Source of the DNA: Alistipes dispar
GTDB lineage: Bacteria; Bacteroidota; Bacteroidia; Bacteroidales; Rikenellaceae
DNA: 64,000 nt
Direction: 5' to 3'
Assembly (NCBI RefSeq): GCF_006542685.1
Contig: NZ_AP019736.1
Coordinates: forward strand, 2,840,001-2,904,000
Under the pieces are notes generated by a model. That model was not told the DNA's origin. It was given only the letters and a program-made list of their open reading frames with translations, and ran no database searches. Both the position numbers and the translations under genes were made by a program. Shown one piece after another: positions 17,094 through 25,589 of this stretch (its first letter is position 1; every line of letters starts with the position of its first letter).

Positions 17094-19367
17094 TCACCCG
17101 GCCCCGCACACGCGTTCCACGATCCATGCCCAGAGGTTGGCCATCAGCCGGTCGAAATCCGTCGTCACCGTACCGTCGGCATTGGCCTGCGAACTGAGCC
17201 GGTTGTACTGGTGGAGGCTGGCGTCTCCCAGGTAAACGATCCGGTCCGTACCGTTCACCCCCACGATGAGCGTGCCGCCCTGCCCCGAAACGTCGCTGAC
17301 CACCAGCGGAGTCACCCGCGACGGATAGTCAGAGCAGTAGGCCGCATAGTCGTCCGCACGGACGACGGGCGCATTCTCGGCCACCGTTCCGAAAGGCATC
17401 GTGAAGAAGCGCGCGTTGGCATCGGTCCGCGCCGCCCGCCGGAACTGTCCGCCCAGGTTGTTCCGGTAATAGTATTTCCACGTGCCGTCCGAAGTCAGGT
17501 ATTGCCGCAACTGCGCGTTGCTCGTATCGGTGTCCGTGCCGACGATCAGCACCCGGCCGGGAGCAGCCCGGAGCCAGGCAAGGACCACCTGCGCCAACTC
17601 GTTCGAAATCGGGGTGTTGTATGTCAGATAGATCACATCCTGCGCCCCGATCGTCGCCTGCATGCTCCGGAAAATCTCCTTGTCCGCGGCGCTCCCCGTC
17701 CCCGTGGCCTGCATCTCCGCCCGCGACGCCTCCGAGAAGGAGAAGCCGCCGATGACGACCGTTCCGCCCGGGGAGAAATTCTTCGCATTGTCCAGGATAC
17801 GCCGCATGGGCAGTCCGCTGGCCGAAGTCGGGGTGTTCGTCCCGAGGTCTCCGATCTCCTGCACGGAGAGCACGCGCACGATCCGGGTCCTGAACTGCGA
17901 GGGATTTCCCTGCGTCACCGTGATGTCGAACGTCCAGCGCCCTCCGGTCACCCGCAGCCGGGCCGTTACATCCCGATCCGTGCGGTTGTCCGCGAGCGCC
18001 GAGAACGACAGGTAGGAGAGCGTCTCTCCGGCCCCGGCGTCGCGGCCGATAGCGACCGAGAAACTTCCGTTCTCCAGCACCTCGCCGGTCTGCGACGCCT
18101 CGCCGCCGGTCGGAACGCCGGAAGCGTCGAGCCAGCGGACCGAGTAGGGGACCGAGGCCTGCACGTCCACCCGCGCCGTCTTCCCGGCGACATAGCCGAG
18201 CGACACGCTGCGGGCGGAGACCCCGAGGTAATTGTCGCCCTCGAAATACATCTCCGTCGTGAAATCCTCCCACGCCTCCGTTTCGACCGCAATGCTCGTC
18301 GCCCGGCTCGTCGCGGCCGTATCGGGATCGCTCCATCCCTCGCCCAGCACCTTGCGGATGCGGAAAACATACTTGTAATTCCGCAGCACCTGTCCGAACG
18401 GATGCCCGTCGATGCCCGGGTCGAAGTCAATCCGGTAGTAGGAGAGCCGCTCCTGCCCGTCGTAGTACCCGCCGACGACGATGCAGGTTGCCTCCGACAA
18501 CTGCGCCGCCGGGTCGCTCTCGGCCGCGGACTCCGGGAGACAGATTCCCGCGACCGACGCCGGGTCGGGTTCCGCGGCGGTCACCTTCACCGGCTCCGCC
18601 GACTTCTGTGCCCCTGCAAACACCGAAGGCGCCGTGACGCGCGGCGACTCGGCCGAACCCATGTCGTCCGGAACGATCCTTATTTTGTCGTTCGGCCGAT
18701 AGACATAGACCTCCCCGATCCGGAAAGGACGGGAACCGGCATCGAGCGCCTTCGTCACATCGACCCGCGCCACGGCGCGCAGCAGCCTGACATCGAAGCG
18801 GTTCTCCGCATCCGCCCGCAATCCCGACGGAAGAGGTATCTCGCCGTACATCGGCAGATCCCCGGTCAGCCCGGAGAACGACCGTCCGATCCGCTCCCGG
18901 ACCGTCGCCTCGTCGCTCCCCGCAGCAGGCGCATACCTCTCGAACGCATCGCCGTAATTGCACACCAGCGCCAGTTTCACCGGGTTCGGCGTCCCGGGAA
19001 GCCGCACCTCGAACCGCGTCGCACTCCCGGAGAACCGCACCTGCTCGCCTTCGGCCATATTGCGGTAAAGGTAACGGCCGCCCTCCTGCTCGAAGACGAG
19101 CACCCGGACCGTTCCCACCCGGCTCTCCGCCTCGTCGAGGTCCTCCGCCGCCCGCATTTGCGGAAGCGAAGGCCGCGGCGGGGCGATCGTCAGGCGCACG
19201 ACCGCCTCACCGCCGGCCGGTTCCCGCTCAGGGGCCCCGGACGACGGGTCTTCGGAACAGGCCGCCCCGAACAGACAGAGCACCGCCAGCGCAACCGCCG
19301 CCCGCGACCGGATCGTTCCGGCCCGCCGTCCGCAGCGGACTTTCCAGCTTTTTTCGCATTCGTTCAT
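17094..19367 (-). CDS. Large fimbrial accessory/tip-like lipoprotein
   Basis: 757 residues with lipobox CLFGAAC (Cys about 37). The N-terminal half (about 45-390) has FimB/Mfa-like features: VRVLVFEQEGGRYLYRN, KLALVCNYG and LLRAVARVDV. A BACON-like beta domain (about 390-510, ending DITVTQGNPSQF) follows, then a unique C-terminal region (about 520-757) with alternating strands and helices (VIGGFSFSEAS, VLIVGTDTDTSNAQ) that I cannot assign. It may be a fimbrial tip or adhesin. ATG 19367 is preferred to 19406 because it falls 5 bases after the preceding stop and gives a normal lipoprotein leader. Confidence 0.7.
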   Translation of the reverse strand: MNECEKSWKVRCGRRAGTIRSRAAVALAVLCLFGAACSEDPSSGAPEREPAGGEAVVRLTIAPPRPSLPQMRAAEDLDEAESRVGTVRVLVFEQEGGRYLYRNMAEGEQVRFSGSATRFEVRLPGTPNPVKLALVCNYGDAFERYAPAAGSDEATVRERIGRSFSGLTGDLPMYGEIPLPSGLRADAENRFDVRLLRAVARVDVTKALDAGSRPFRIGEVYVYRPNDKIRIVPDDMGSAESPRVTAPSVFAGAQKSAEPVKVTAAEPDPASVAGICLPESAAESDPAAQLSEATCIVVGGYYDGQERLSYYRIDFDPGIDGHPFGQVLRNYKYVFRIRKVLGEGWSDPDTAATSRATSIAVETEAWEDFTTEMYFEGDNYLGVSARSVSLGYVAGKTARVDVQASVPYSVRWLDASGVPTGGEASQTGEVLENGSFSVAIGRDAGAGETLSYLSFSALADNRTDRDVTARLRVTGGRWTFDITVTQGNPSQFRTRIVRVLSVQEIGDLGTNTPTSASGLPMRRILDNAKNFSPGGTVVIGGFSFSEASRAEMQATGTGSAADKEIFRSMQATIGAQDVIYLTYNTPISNELAQVVLAWLRAAPGRVLIVGTDTDTSNAQLRQYLTSDGTWKYYYRNNLGGQFRRAARTDANARFFTMPFGTVAENAPVVRADDYAAYCSDYPSRVTPLVVSDVSGQGGTLIVGVNGTDRIVYLGDASLHQYNRLSSQANADGTVTTDFDRLMANLWAWIVERVCGAG

Positions 19368-19372
19368 AACCG

Positions 19373-20284
19373 TTACCAGATTTCCCATTGATACACTTCG
19401 TTCCAAGGCGTAATCTCCGTGCGGATCGTCACTCCGGTTCCGTCCCGCAGGTCGATCAGCAGGTTGGACGTCCGCCCCGAGGGCAGGGCGATGGGCAGTC
19501 CGTCGTCGTTCTCCGTCACCGCGATCACCGCACGGTCCGCGACGGCCCTGCCGGCCGCCCGCTCGTAGAGCGTTACGGTCACCGCTTCGGCCACGGTTCC
19601 GGAGTGGATGACGTTGAACGCCGCCCCGGTCGTCAGATCGCCCCGGTCGTCGAAAGCGCCGCTCCGGCGGATCGTGGCCGTTCCGCCCGCCGGATTGCCC
19701 TCATAGTCGTAGCCGTCGTCGGGCAGTCGCACGGTCAGGTAGTAACGCTCCTCCGGCAAACCGGCGTCCAACCCCCGGACCGTAATATGCATCCGCGCGT
19801 TCTTGCGGACGACGACCACCTCTTCGGGCGTCTCGCCACCCGCCGGAGCCGGTTGCGCGCTGCCGAAATACAGGTCGTCCGGCACGCCGTGGTAGCCGTC
19901 GCCGTCCCCGATCAGGGAGACGGCCGCTTCCCCGATACGACTTCCGTCGGCGGGAATACGCAGAAGCTGCCCCTCCCCGGCATTGGCCCAGACCGAGATC
20001 CGACACGCCCCGGGATCCGCACCCGGAAGCGGAACCGGCACGTGATGCACGACCTGTTCCGATCCGACGGAGACACGGCCCGCGAAGGTCCCGTCCGGCG
20101 AGAAGAGGAACAGTTCGGCCTCTCCGGCCGCACCGCTCTCCGTGATGTCCCGCCCGGTCGCGGCGTCCACGATCTTCAGGACGACCGACCGCCCCGCCTG
20201 CGACGGCGGACAGCCGGCCCGGTCCTCGCGGATACATCCCGCAAGGAGCGCGAGCGCCAGCAACGCTATGGAACGTTCCCGCAC
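19373..20284 (-). CDS. FimB/Mfa2-type fimbrial anchor lipoprotein
   Basis: 303 residues with lipobox LLAGC (Cys16). The body is all beta, with the FimB/Mfa2 pattern: a N-terminal transthyretin-like domain (ELFLFSPDGTFAGRV, ISVWANAG), VVVVRKNARMHITVRGLDAG in the middle and a C-terminal LLIDLRDGTGVTIRTEITPWNEVYQWEIW strand. Such proteins anchor the fimbrial shaft and limit its length. The gene starts only 3 bases after the fimbrillin stop codon and ends just before the large lipoprotein, so the three are co-transcribed. Confidence 0.8.
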   Translation of the reverse strand: MRERSIALLALALLAGCIREDRAGCPPSQAGRSVVLKIVDAATGRDITESGAAGEAELFLFSPDGTFAGRVSVGSEQVVHHVPVPLPGADPGACRISVWANAGEGQLLRIPADGSRIGEAAVSLIGDGDGYHGVPDDLYFGSAQPAPAGGETPEEVVVVRKNARMHITVRGLDAGLPEERYYLTVRLPDDGYDYEGNPAGGTATIRRSGAFDDRGDLTTGAAFNVIHSGTVAEAVTVTLYERAAGRAVADRAVIAVTENDDGLPIALPSGRTSNLLIDLRDGTGVTIRTEITPWNEVYQWEIW

Positions 20285-20287
20285 GGC

Positions 20288-21367
20288 CTACCACTCTACG
20301 TTCTGGACGAGTTCGGTCGCCCATTCCTGCGGCTCGACGGTGACCGTGAGCGACGCGGGATCGGCCGTGACCTCCGGATCGGTACTGCCGCCGCCCAGCC
20401 GCCTGAGCGTCACATTGACCGTATAGACGCTGTTGCGCCGGATGAAGGTTCCGTCGTTCGTACCGCCGCCCGTCACCGTTCCGTCGTTAATGCGGAACGA
20501 AAAGTAGGTCGGTTCCCCGGCATAGGTTCCCGCCAGCGTGATGAGCGTCGTGTTCCCGTCGGCGTTGTCGCTCGGCAGCACGTAGAAGTAGCGGTTGGCG
20601 TGATCCTCCGTCGTAACGGTCTCCGCGAGGTAGTCCCGGGCCTCGCTCTTGCCGCCCTTCATGCCTCCGTAGAAGAGATCGGGCGTATAAGCCGCCGAAG
20701 GCACGCCCATCTGCGCCGATCCGCGGGCCTTCATGACCATCACCCCGGTCAGGGCGAACTTCGCCGCATCGTGTCCCGCCTCGGGTACGATGGAGACGGT
20801 TCCCAGCTTCACCTTCGCCACAAGCCGGCTGACTGCCACGGTACTCGTCTCGGAGGCGTTGGCAGTGAGCGTCACCGAGCCTTCGCCGCTCATGAACAAC
20901 CCGTCGGCCGCGGTCTTCTGCGTGTCGAGGCCGATGACGTTCCGCACATCGGCGAACCAGTCGTAGTCGATACCGTCCGGGAAGGAGACGGTCGAAGGGA
21001 CGTTGGCCAGCACCACCAGCTTCTTCGGTCCGGCGAGCAGTCCGGTAATCGTCTCGGAAAGGACCGACGGAGCGAAGGTATGCTTCTTGTCCAGCGTACC
21101 GTTGGCATTGAAAACGAACACCGTGACGTTATGCACGCTGTTTTCCGCCGCGGCGAGCTCCTCCTGCTCCGGATCGCCCGCAGGAGCCACGGCCCGCACG
21201 GAAGGCTCCTGTCCCTTCAGCGTAACGGTAAGGGAGGCCGTCGGTCCGGCCGCGGGCCCCTGCTTCGTCTCCCCGCCGTCGCAGGCGGTCATTAAAAACA
21301 CGATTCCCAGCAGCCCTGCGAACACGGCCCGGACACTTCCTCTCCCGGAATGGATACTCTCTTTCAT
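20288..21367 (-). CDS. Major fimbrillin-type subunit (FimA/Mfa1 family)
   Basis: 359 residues with lipobox VFLMTAC (Cys about 29). Typical fimbrillin features follow: VHNVTVFVFNANGTL, LVVLANVPSTVSF, the AVSRLVAKVKLGTVS strand with an Arg-containing processing region, then YFYVLPSDNADGNTTLITLAG and the C-terminal donor-strand-like SLTVTVEPQEWATELVQNVEW. These proteins are lipidated, transported to the surface, cleaved by a gingipain-like protease and polymerised. ATG 21367 gives a normal lipoprotein leader. It is the first gene of the fimbrial operon running to 16461. Confidence 0.82.
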   Translation of the reverse strand: MKESIHSGRGSVRAVFAGLLGIVFLMTACDGGETKQGPAAGPTASLTVTLKGQEPSVRAVAPAGDPEQEELAAAENSVHNVTVFVFNANGTLDKKHTFAPSVLSETITGLLAGPKKLVVLANVPSTVSFPDGIDYDWFADVRNVIGLDTQKTAADGLFMSGEGSVTLTANASETSTVAVSRLVAKVKLGTVSIVPEAGHDAAKFALTGVMVMKARGSAQMGVPSAAYTPDLFYGGMKGGKSEARDYLAETVTTEDHANRYFYVLPSDNADGNTTLITLAGTYAGEPTYFSFRINDGTVTGGGTNDGTFIRRNSVYTVNVTLRRLGGGSTDPEVTADPASLTVTVEPQEWATELVQNVEW

Positions 21368-21725
21368 GGCAAATGATTTTATGTTGATACAAACTGCGAA
21401 GGCCGGCAGGTAGCTCCGCGCGGCGTTCTCCGACCGGATACTGCAAAAACCGGGACATTTCTCCGGCCGCCCGTCCTCCTTTCGGGCGCATTCAGCCGCC
21501 CCGACGGCGCCCCGACGCACGCCGTCCGGGCGGACGCCCATGTTTCCGGCCGAAAGGCGGCACGCCCCGGAGCCGCCGCCGGGAACATGCGGCGGACGGC
21601 GGAATTCCGGCCCGGCCGAAGGAAAACGCCCCACACAGTTGCAGATTAGCCGTTTCGATCGTAAATTTGCCTGCGGCGGCGCGCCGGTCCTCCGCGGACG
21701 GCAGCCCCGCAAACCCGAACTCGCC
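21368..21725. other. Divergent intergenic region between fimbrillin and MscS genes
   Basis: The 358 bases carry the MscS promoter on the plus strand (21639-21669). I found no good TAnnTTTG box for the fimbrial operon on the minus strand within this gap, so its promoter is unassigned. No gene or repeat is supported. Confidence 0.5.
21639..21669 (+). promoter_or_regulatory. Bacteroidetes promoter for the MscS gene
   Basis: TTG at 21639-21641, a 20-base spacer and TAAATTTG at 21662-21669 match the -33/-7 consensus well. Transcription would begin near 21676, leaving a leader of about 50 bases. Confidence 0.65.
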
Positions 21726-22922
21726 ATGAAAGACCTGAATCTCGAAATAGCCCGGCTGCTGCAACGGGCCGGCCTGGGCGGCCTGCACTCCGAATGGGAG
21801 ATCCGCATCGTCGTCATCGCCGGAATACTCCTCGTCTCGTATCTCGCCACGAAGGCGTTCCGCCGCCTCATCATCCCGGCATTGCAGAAAATCAGCTCCC
21901 GGACCCGGGCGACATGGGACGACCATCTTTTCCAGGACAAGGTCATGCACGGCGCCTGCCGGCTCATTCCGCCGATCGTGTGGTACATACTCCTGCCGCT
22001 GGCCTTCGACAGCTCGCCCGTTCTGCTGGAGCTGCTCCGCAAGGGGTGTCTGATCTACCTGATCGTCGTCGCGCTGATGCTCGTCAGCGTATTTCTGGAC
22101 ACGCTCCGCGAAATTTCGGACGAACACGAGACTCTGCGCAACCGGCCGCTTCAGGGCATCTACCAGATGATCAAGCTGCTGTCGGTCTCCGTCGGCTGCA
22201 TCCTCGTGGTCAGCATCCTCATCGGCCGCGACGCCACGACGATCCTGGCCGGGCTGGGCGCCTCCGCCGCCGTGCTGATGCTGATTTTCCGGGACAGCAT
22301 CCTGGGACTGGTGGCCGGCGTGCAGCTTTCGGCCAACGACATGCTGCGCCCGGGCGACTGGATCACGATGGCCAAATACGGCGCCGACGGCTACGTGACC
22401 GAAGTTTCGCTCACCACGGTCAAGGTGCAGAATTTCGACAAGACGATCACGACGATCCCTCCGTACGCGCTGGTCAGCGATTCGTTCCAGAACTGGCGCG
22501 GCATGCGCGAATGCGGCGGACGGCGTATCAAACGTTCCGTCCTGCTCGACGCCTCCACGGTGCGGTTCTGCACGCCGGAAGAGACGGAACGGCTCCTCAA
22601 AGAAGGACTGGCACAGAAGGAAGATTTGTCGGAAAACGTTGTGAATACGCGGATTTTCCGCAGTTACATGCAACGTTACCTGAAGTCGAACCCCGGCATC
22701 CGCCCCGATCTGCTCCAGATGGTGCGGACCCTGCAACCCACCTCCGAAGGCATCCCAGTCGAGATCTACTGCTTCACCAAAGCGACCGACTGGATTCCCT
22801 ACGAAACCTTCCAAAGCGCGCTTTTCGACCACATCATCGCCATCCTGCCCCGGTTCGGATTGCGCATCTACCAGCGCCCGGCGGGCACGGACTTCCGGAG
22901 AAATCCGGCCGGAAATCCGTGA
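21726..22922 (+). CDS. Small-conductance mechanosensitive channel (MscS family, YbdG-like)
   Basis: 398 residues. Membrane helices lie at about 28-48, 80-97, 100-120 and 145-170; the pore-lining segment ILAGLGASAAVLMLIFRDSILGLVAGVQL at about 178-206 has the Ala/Gly packing typical of MscS. A beta domain follows (LRPGDWITMAKYGADGYVTEVSLTTVKVQNFD) and then an alpha/beta vestibule. The shape matches YbdG-like channels that open under hypo-osmotic stress. It has its own promoter. ATG 21726 starts directly before the first helix. Confidence 0.9.
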   Translation: MKDLNLEIARLLQRAGLGGLHSEWEIRIVVIAGILLVSYLATKAFRRLIIPALQKISSRTRATWDDHLFQDKVMHGACRLIPPIVWYILLPLAFDSSPVLLELLRKGCLIYLIVVALMLVSVFLDTLREISDEHETLRNRPLQGIYQMIKLLSVSVGCILVVSILIGRDATTILAGLGASAAVLMLIFRDSILGLVAGVQLSANDMLRPGDWITMAKYGADGYVTEVSLTTVKVQNFDKTITTIPPYALVSDSFQNWRGMRECGGRRIKRSVLLDASTVRFCTPEETERLLKEGLAQKEDLSENVVNTRIFRSYMQRYLKSNPGIRPDLLQMVRTLQPTSEGIPVEIYCFTKATDWIPYETFQSALFDHIIAILPRFGLRIYQRPAGTDFRRNPAGNP

Positions 22923-22958
22923 TGCGGCCGTGCCGGGGGAATAATAATCCGGCGATTA

Positions 22959-22990
22959 TTTGGTATTCCGGTTTTATTTCCGTACCTTTG
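22959..22990 (+). promoter_or_regulatory. Promoter of the leader-peptide transcript
   Basis: TTTG at 22959-22962, 20 bases, then TACCTTTG at 22983-22990: a near-perfect Bacteroidetes promoter. Transcription would start near 22997, just before the Shine-Dalgarno of the leader peptide. Confidence 0.75.
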
Positions 22991-23018
22991 TAAAACAGGA
23001 GGGTGGAAAGACCTGTCC

Positions 23019-23084
23019 ATGAACGAAGTCTTTCTCCGAAACCTTTCCGAAAAACCGATTTGGTATAACTTATGCAGCGTATAG
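23019..23084 (+). CDS. Putative leader peptide of 21 residues
   Basis: ATG 23019 opens a 21-codon frame (MNEVFLRNLSEKPIWYNLCSV, given here as NEVFLRNLSEK then PIWYNLCSV) ending at TAG 23082-23084. It is preceded by a strong AGGAGGG sequence at 22998-23004, uncommon in Bacteroidetes. The stop codon lies inside the 5' arm of the downstream terminator hairpin (23075-23088). That is the geometry of a translated attenuator: a ribosome at the stop codon would prevent the hairpin forming. The peptide matches no family I know. Whether it is translated is inference. Confidence 0.5.
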   Translation: MNEVFLRNLSEKPIWYNLCSV

Positions 23085-23118
23085 GTTAAAACGAACCTAT
23101 ACGCTGCGATTTTTTTTA
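23075..23118 (+). terminator. Strong intrinsic terminator upstream of the fimbrial-type lipoprotein gene
   Basis: Perfect 14-bp stem GCAGCGTATAGGTT (23075-23088) / AACCTATACGCTGC (23095-23108), 6-base loop, then GA and eight Ts (23111-23118). It lies between the promoter and the gene at 23143, so it must be read through for expression, or it ends a small RNA of about 120 bases. Confidence 0.85.
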
Positions 23119-23142
23119 TTCATTCTCAAAAACACAGACATT

Positions 23143-24105
23143 ATGAAACATGCATTTTTAGGGGCTTTCGCACTTCTGCTCTCCGCCGTATCCTGCTCCG
23201 ACGACGACAACAACAACGGCTCCGGAACGCCCGACAATCTGGTAACCCCGAAAATCAGCGCCCGGATCACGGAACAGGTGGCGCAGGACGCCCCGTTCAC
23301 CGGCATTCTCGAAATCTTCCCTTGCAGGGCGGGCGGATCCGACTATTTCGGCAACTACATCAACGGCAAACTGACGATCTTCAACGGGTACTACACGATC
23401 GTACAGGGCGACGTCTACGGGAACAACAACCGGGAACTCCATCTGCCGATCGGTCCTTACAACATGGTCTATTGGGGCACTCCCAAGCACGAGGAACCGA
23501 TTCACAATTCGCCCGAGATCAACAGCCCGGGCATCGTCAAGGGAGCCAATCTCGCCGACATGTACTTCAGCCTGAGACCCTACGGCGACGGAACCTACAA
23601 ACCGGTCTATGACCTCGTACACGCCGTACAGGAGACCCGGATCGGATCGGAAGAGCTCCATACGGGCCTCATCCGCGTCAGTGCCGGACTGATCGTAAAC
23701 CTCAGACAGAAGGACAACGCCGTGTTCAACTCCAACGTCAAGAGCGTGAAGGTGCAGATCGGCGGCATCGCCGAAAAGCTGAACTTCTACACGGCCGAAC
23801 CGGTGAACCAGACGAAAACCGTACGCTTCGACCTCTCGCGCTCGGAAGACAATACGACGATGAGCAACGCGACGGTCATGCTGTTCCCTTCCGCCCCGAA
23901 TCCCACGCTGGAGTTGTATATCACGCTGGCCGACAATTCGATCCACAAGCTGACGCAAACCCTGAACTCCTCGCTTTCGGCCAACACGCTGCTGACGCTC
24001 AACGTCGTGATCGGCGAAATCCTGCCGGAGGGCAATCCCGGAGACTTCACGATCACGGACTGGAACGAGGAGAGCGAGACGATCGAATTCCCGACAGTCG
24101 AATGA
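23143..24105 (+). CDS. FimB/Mfa2-like surface lipoprotein
   Basis: 320 residues, lipobox LSAVSC (Cys18) followed by acidic SDDDNNN, typical of surface-exposed Bacteroidetes lipoproteins. The body is beta-rich: ITEQVAQDAPFTGILEIFPC, GPYNMVYWGTP, LIRVSAGLIVNL and the C-terminal LLTLNVVIGEILPEG followed by FTITDWNEE. This is like FimB/Mfa2-type fimbrial subunits, where a strand ending in a D/W-rich motif closes the protein. I am unsure of the exact family. It is monocistronic, sits behind a leader peptide plus terminator, and ends at a bidirectional terminator, so its expression is probably conditional. Confidence 0.6.
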   Translation: MKHAFLGAFALLLSAVSCSDDDNNNGSGTPDNLVTPKISARITEQVAQDAPFTGILEIFPCRAGGSDYFGNYINGKLTIFNGYYTIVQGDVYGNNNRELHLPIGPYNMVYWGTPKHEEPIHNSPEINSPGIVKGANLADMYFSLRPYGDGTYKPVYDLVHAVQETRIGSEELHTGLIRVSAGLIVNLRQKDNAVFNSNVKSVKVQIGGIAEKLNFYTAEPVNQTKTVRFDLSRSEDNTTMSNATVMLFPSAPNPTLELYITLADNSIHKLTQTLNSSLSANTLLTLNVVIGEILPEGNPGDFTITDWNEESETIEFPTVE

Positions 24106-24180
24106 TCCGCCGGAGATTCCGGAACGGGCCGCCGCGCCGGACCTGAGAACACCCCGTCCGGAATCGCCGAACCATGAAGA

Positions 24181-24216
24181 AAACGCCCCTGCCGCCTTTT
24201 TGCAGCAGGGGCGTTT
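24181..24216. terminator. Bidirectional terminator between convergent genes
   Basis: AAACGCCCCTGC (24181-24192) pairs with GCAGGGGCGTTT (24205-24216) over 12 bp. It separates the plus-strand lipoprotein gene from the minus-strand bile-salt-hydrolase-family gene; the minus strand continues with a T-rich run. Confidence 0.8.
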
Positions 24217-24344
24217 CCGCGGAAACATTCCTCGTCCTCCCGACAAAGCGACCCGGATTCGAAGCGGAGCGGAAGGGCGGGGGGAGGGACCTCCGGCCGC
24301 ACCGTCCCCGGCAGTGATGGAAACGGCGGCGCGCAAAGCGGCTG

Positions 24345-25427
24345 CTATCCGATCCGGACCGGAACGACGGGCTGCCGCCGCACCTCGTCCAGCGGCTCGG
24401 AACGATACCGTACCTGTCCGAAGTCGATCGCACGCAGGTCGATGCTGCGGATCGTACTGTCGTACATCGTGCGGTAGTAGATCGTCCGGCCCGCAGGATC
24501 CGTCGCCGAGGTCCACTGCGTGGCGCTCGGAATATCGGCCGGAAGCTCGCCCTGCGGGAACTCCACCCCGACCGGAATATCGAAATTGTTGAGTATCTGG
24601 AAACATTGCAGCACGGCGTCGAAGGCCGTCGCCCGCTGCGGAGCGGTCGTCTGGTAGAACGCCGCACGGACGAACCGCGACGGCGGCGTGACGTCGCCCG
24701 GCAGCCCCAGCATGCCGCTGCCGGCCCCGAACGCCGCGAGGCGGACGCCCTCCATCCGGCGTTCGGGAGCCGATCCCGGATAGAGATTGACGTAGTTGTT
24801 CAGATTGGTCAGTTGCCATTCGAAGCCCGGCGAGTTGGTCAGCACGCCCAGCTCGTTCTCATAAAACACCGCATGGCGGTCCACGATCTCCAGCACTACC
24901 TGACGTCCCGAAACGTCGGCGAAACGCCAGTGCACGGTCGAGGCGCGCGGGTCGATGCCGATGACACGCACGTTGCCGAGCAGCTCCTTCACCTCGTCGA
25001 TCGTGCGGCATGCGCCCAACACCAGCGACACGAGCTGCAAGTCGGCGATGCTCTCCTCCTTCCGCGCCGGATCGTAAGCCTCGTACTCGCCGTAACCCGG
25101 AAAGTAGAAGAGTCCGGCCGACAGCCCCTCCTCGTTCAGTCCCTCGGCCACGAACTCCTCGCGCTCGACCGACAGCCCGACATAGCCGTAGCGGGCCGTG
25201 AACAGCATCCCGTCCATACCGTCGGGCGTGAAGGAGCGCCGGGCATACCCCCTCGGCACGACGACATAACGGCTGTTCAGATCGCTGCCGCCCCATTCGA
25301 TCGTGCGGGCGACGACACCGGTCCCGTCGGCGGCCCGGAGCGTGATGCCGGTGCAGGCCCGGAGCGGCTGCGGCACGACGGCGACAAGCGCGGCGGCCAG
25401 CGGCAACAGGAAATACGTTCGTTTCAT
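24345..25427 (-). CDS. Choloylglycine hydrolase-family Ntn hydrolase (bile salt hydrolase/penicillin V acylase type)
   Basis: 360 residues. A signal peptide ends at Ala24 and exposes Cys25 (RACTGITLRA) as the N-terminal nucleophile, as in Ntn hydrolases. Other family residues are visible: VVARTIEWG (Arg and acidic residue of the active site), LTNSPGFEWQLTNLNNY (the Asn and Pro motif) and PSRFVRAAF (the C-terminal Arg). The enzyme hydrolyses amide bonds of conjugated bile acids, penicillin V or N-acyl amides. The signal peptide indicates periplasmic location, as in Bacteroides homologues. Substrate preference is not decidable from sequence. It appears monocistronic. Confidence 0.88.
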   Translation of the reverse strand: MKRTYFLLPLAAALVAVVPQPLRACTGITLRAADGTGVVARTIEWGGSDLNSRYVVVPRGYARRSFTPDGMDGMLFTARYGYVGLSVEREEFVAEGLNEEGLSAGLFYFPGYGEYEAYDPARKEESIADLQLVSLVLGACRTIDEVKELLGNVRVIGIDPRASTVHWRFADVSGRQVVLEIVDRHAVFYENELGVLTNSPGFEWQLTNLNNYVNLYPGSAPERRMEGVRLAAFGAGSGMLGLPGDVTPPSRFVRAAFYQTTAPQRATAFDAVLQCFQILNNFDIPVGVEFPQGELPADIPSATQWTSATDPAGRTIYYRTMYDSTIRSIDLRAIDFGQVRYRSEPLDEVRRQPVVPVRIG

Positions 25428-25471
25428 AACGGATGATTTTTACACCGGCGAAACCGTTTTCCCCGGTTCTG

Positions 25472-25479
25472 CAAATATA
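25472..25479 (-). promoter_or_regulatory. -7 box for the bile-salt-hydrolase-family gene
   Basis: CAAATATA reads TATATTTG on the minus strand. The predicted start near 25465 leaves a leader of about 38 bases. The -33 element is not clear. Confidence 0.5.
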
Positions 25480-25589
25480 GCGATTATCCGGGGAGTTTCC
25501 CCGGACCGCCGCGCATATCGGTCTGCCCGCGGCATCTTTCGGCCCGGCCGGGGCGGAACGGCCCGCCGTGTCCGGGGAAGGGAAGGCGC

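Noticed and set aside
20288..22042. Longer start for the fimbrillin gene at 22042
   Set aside because: It would overlap the divergent MscS gene; the lipoprotein leader begins at 21367.
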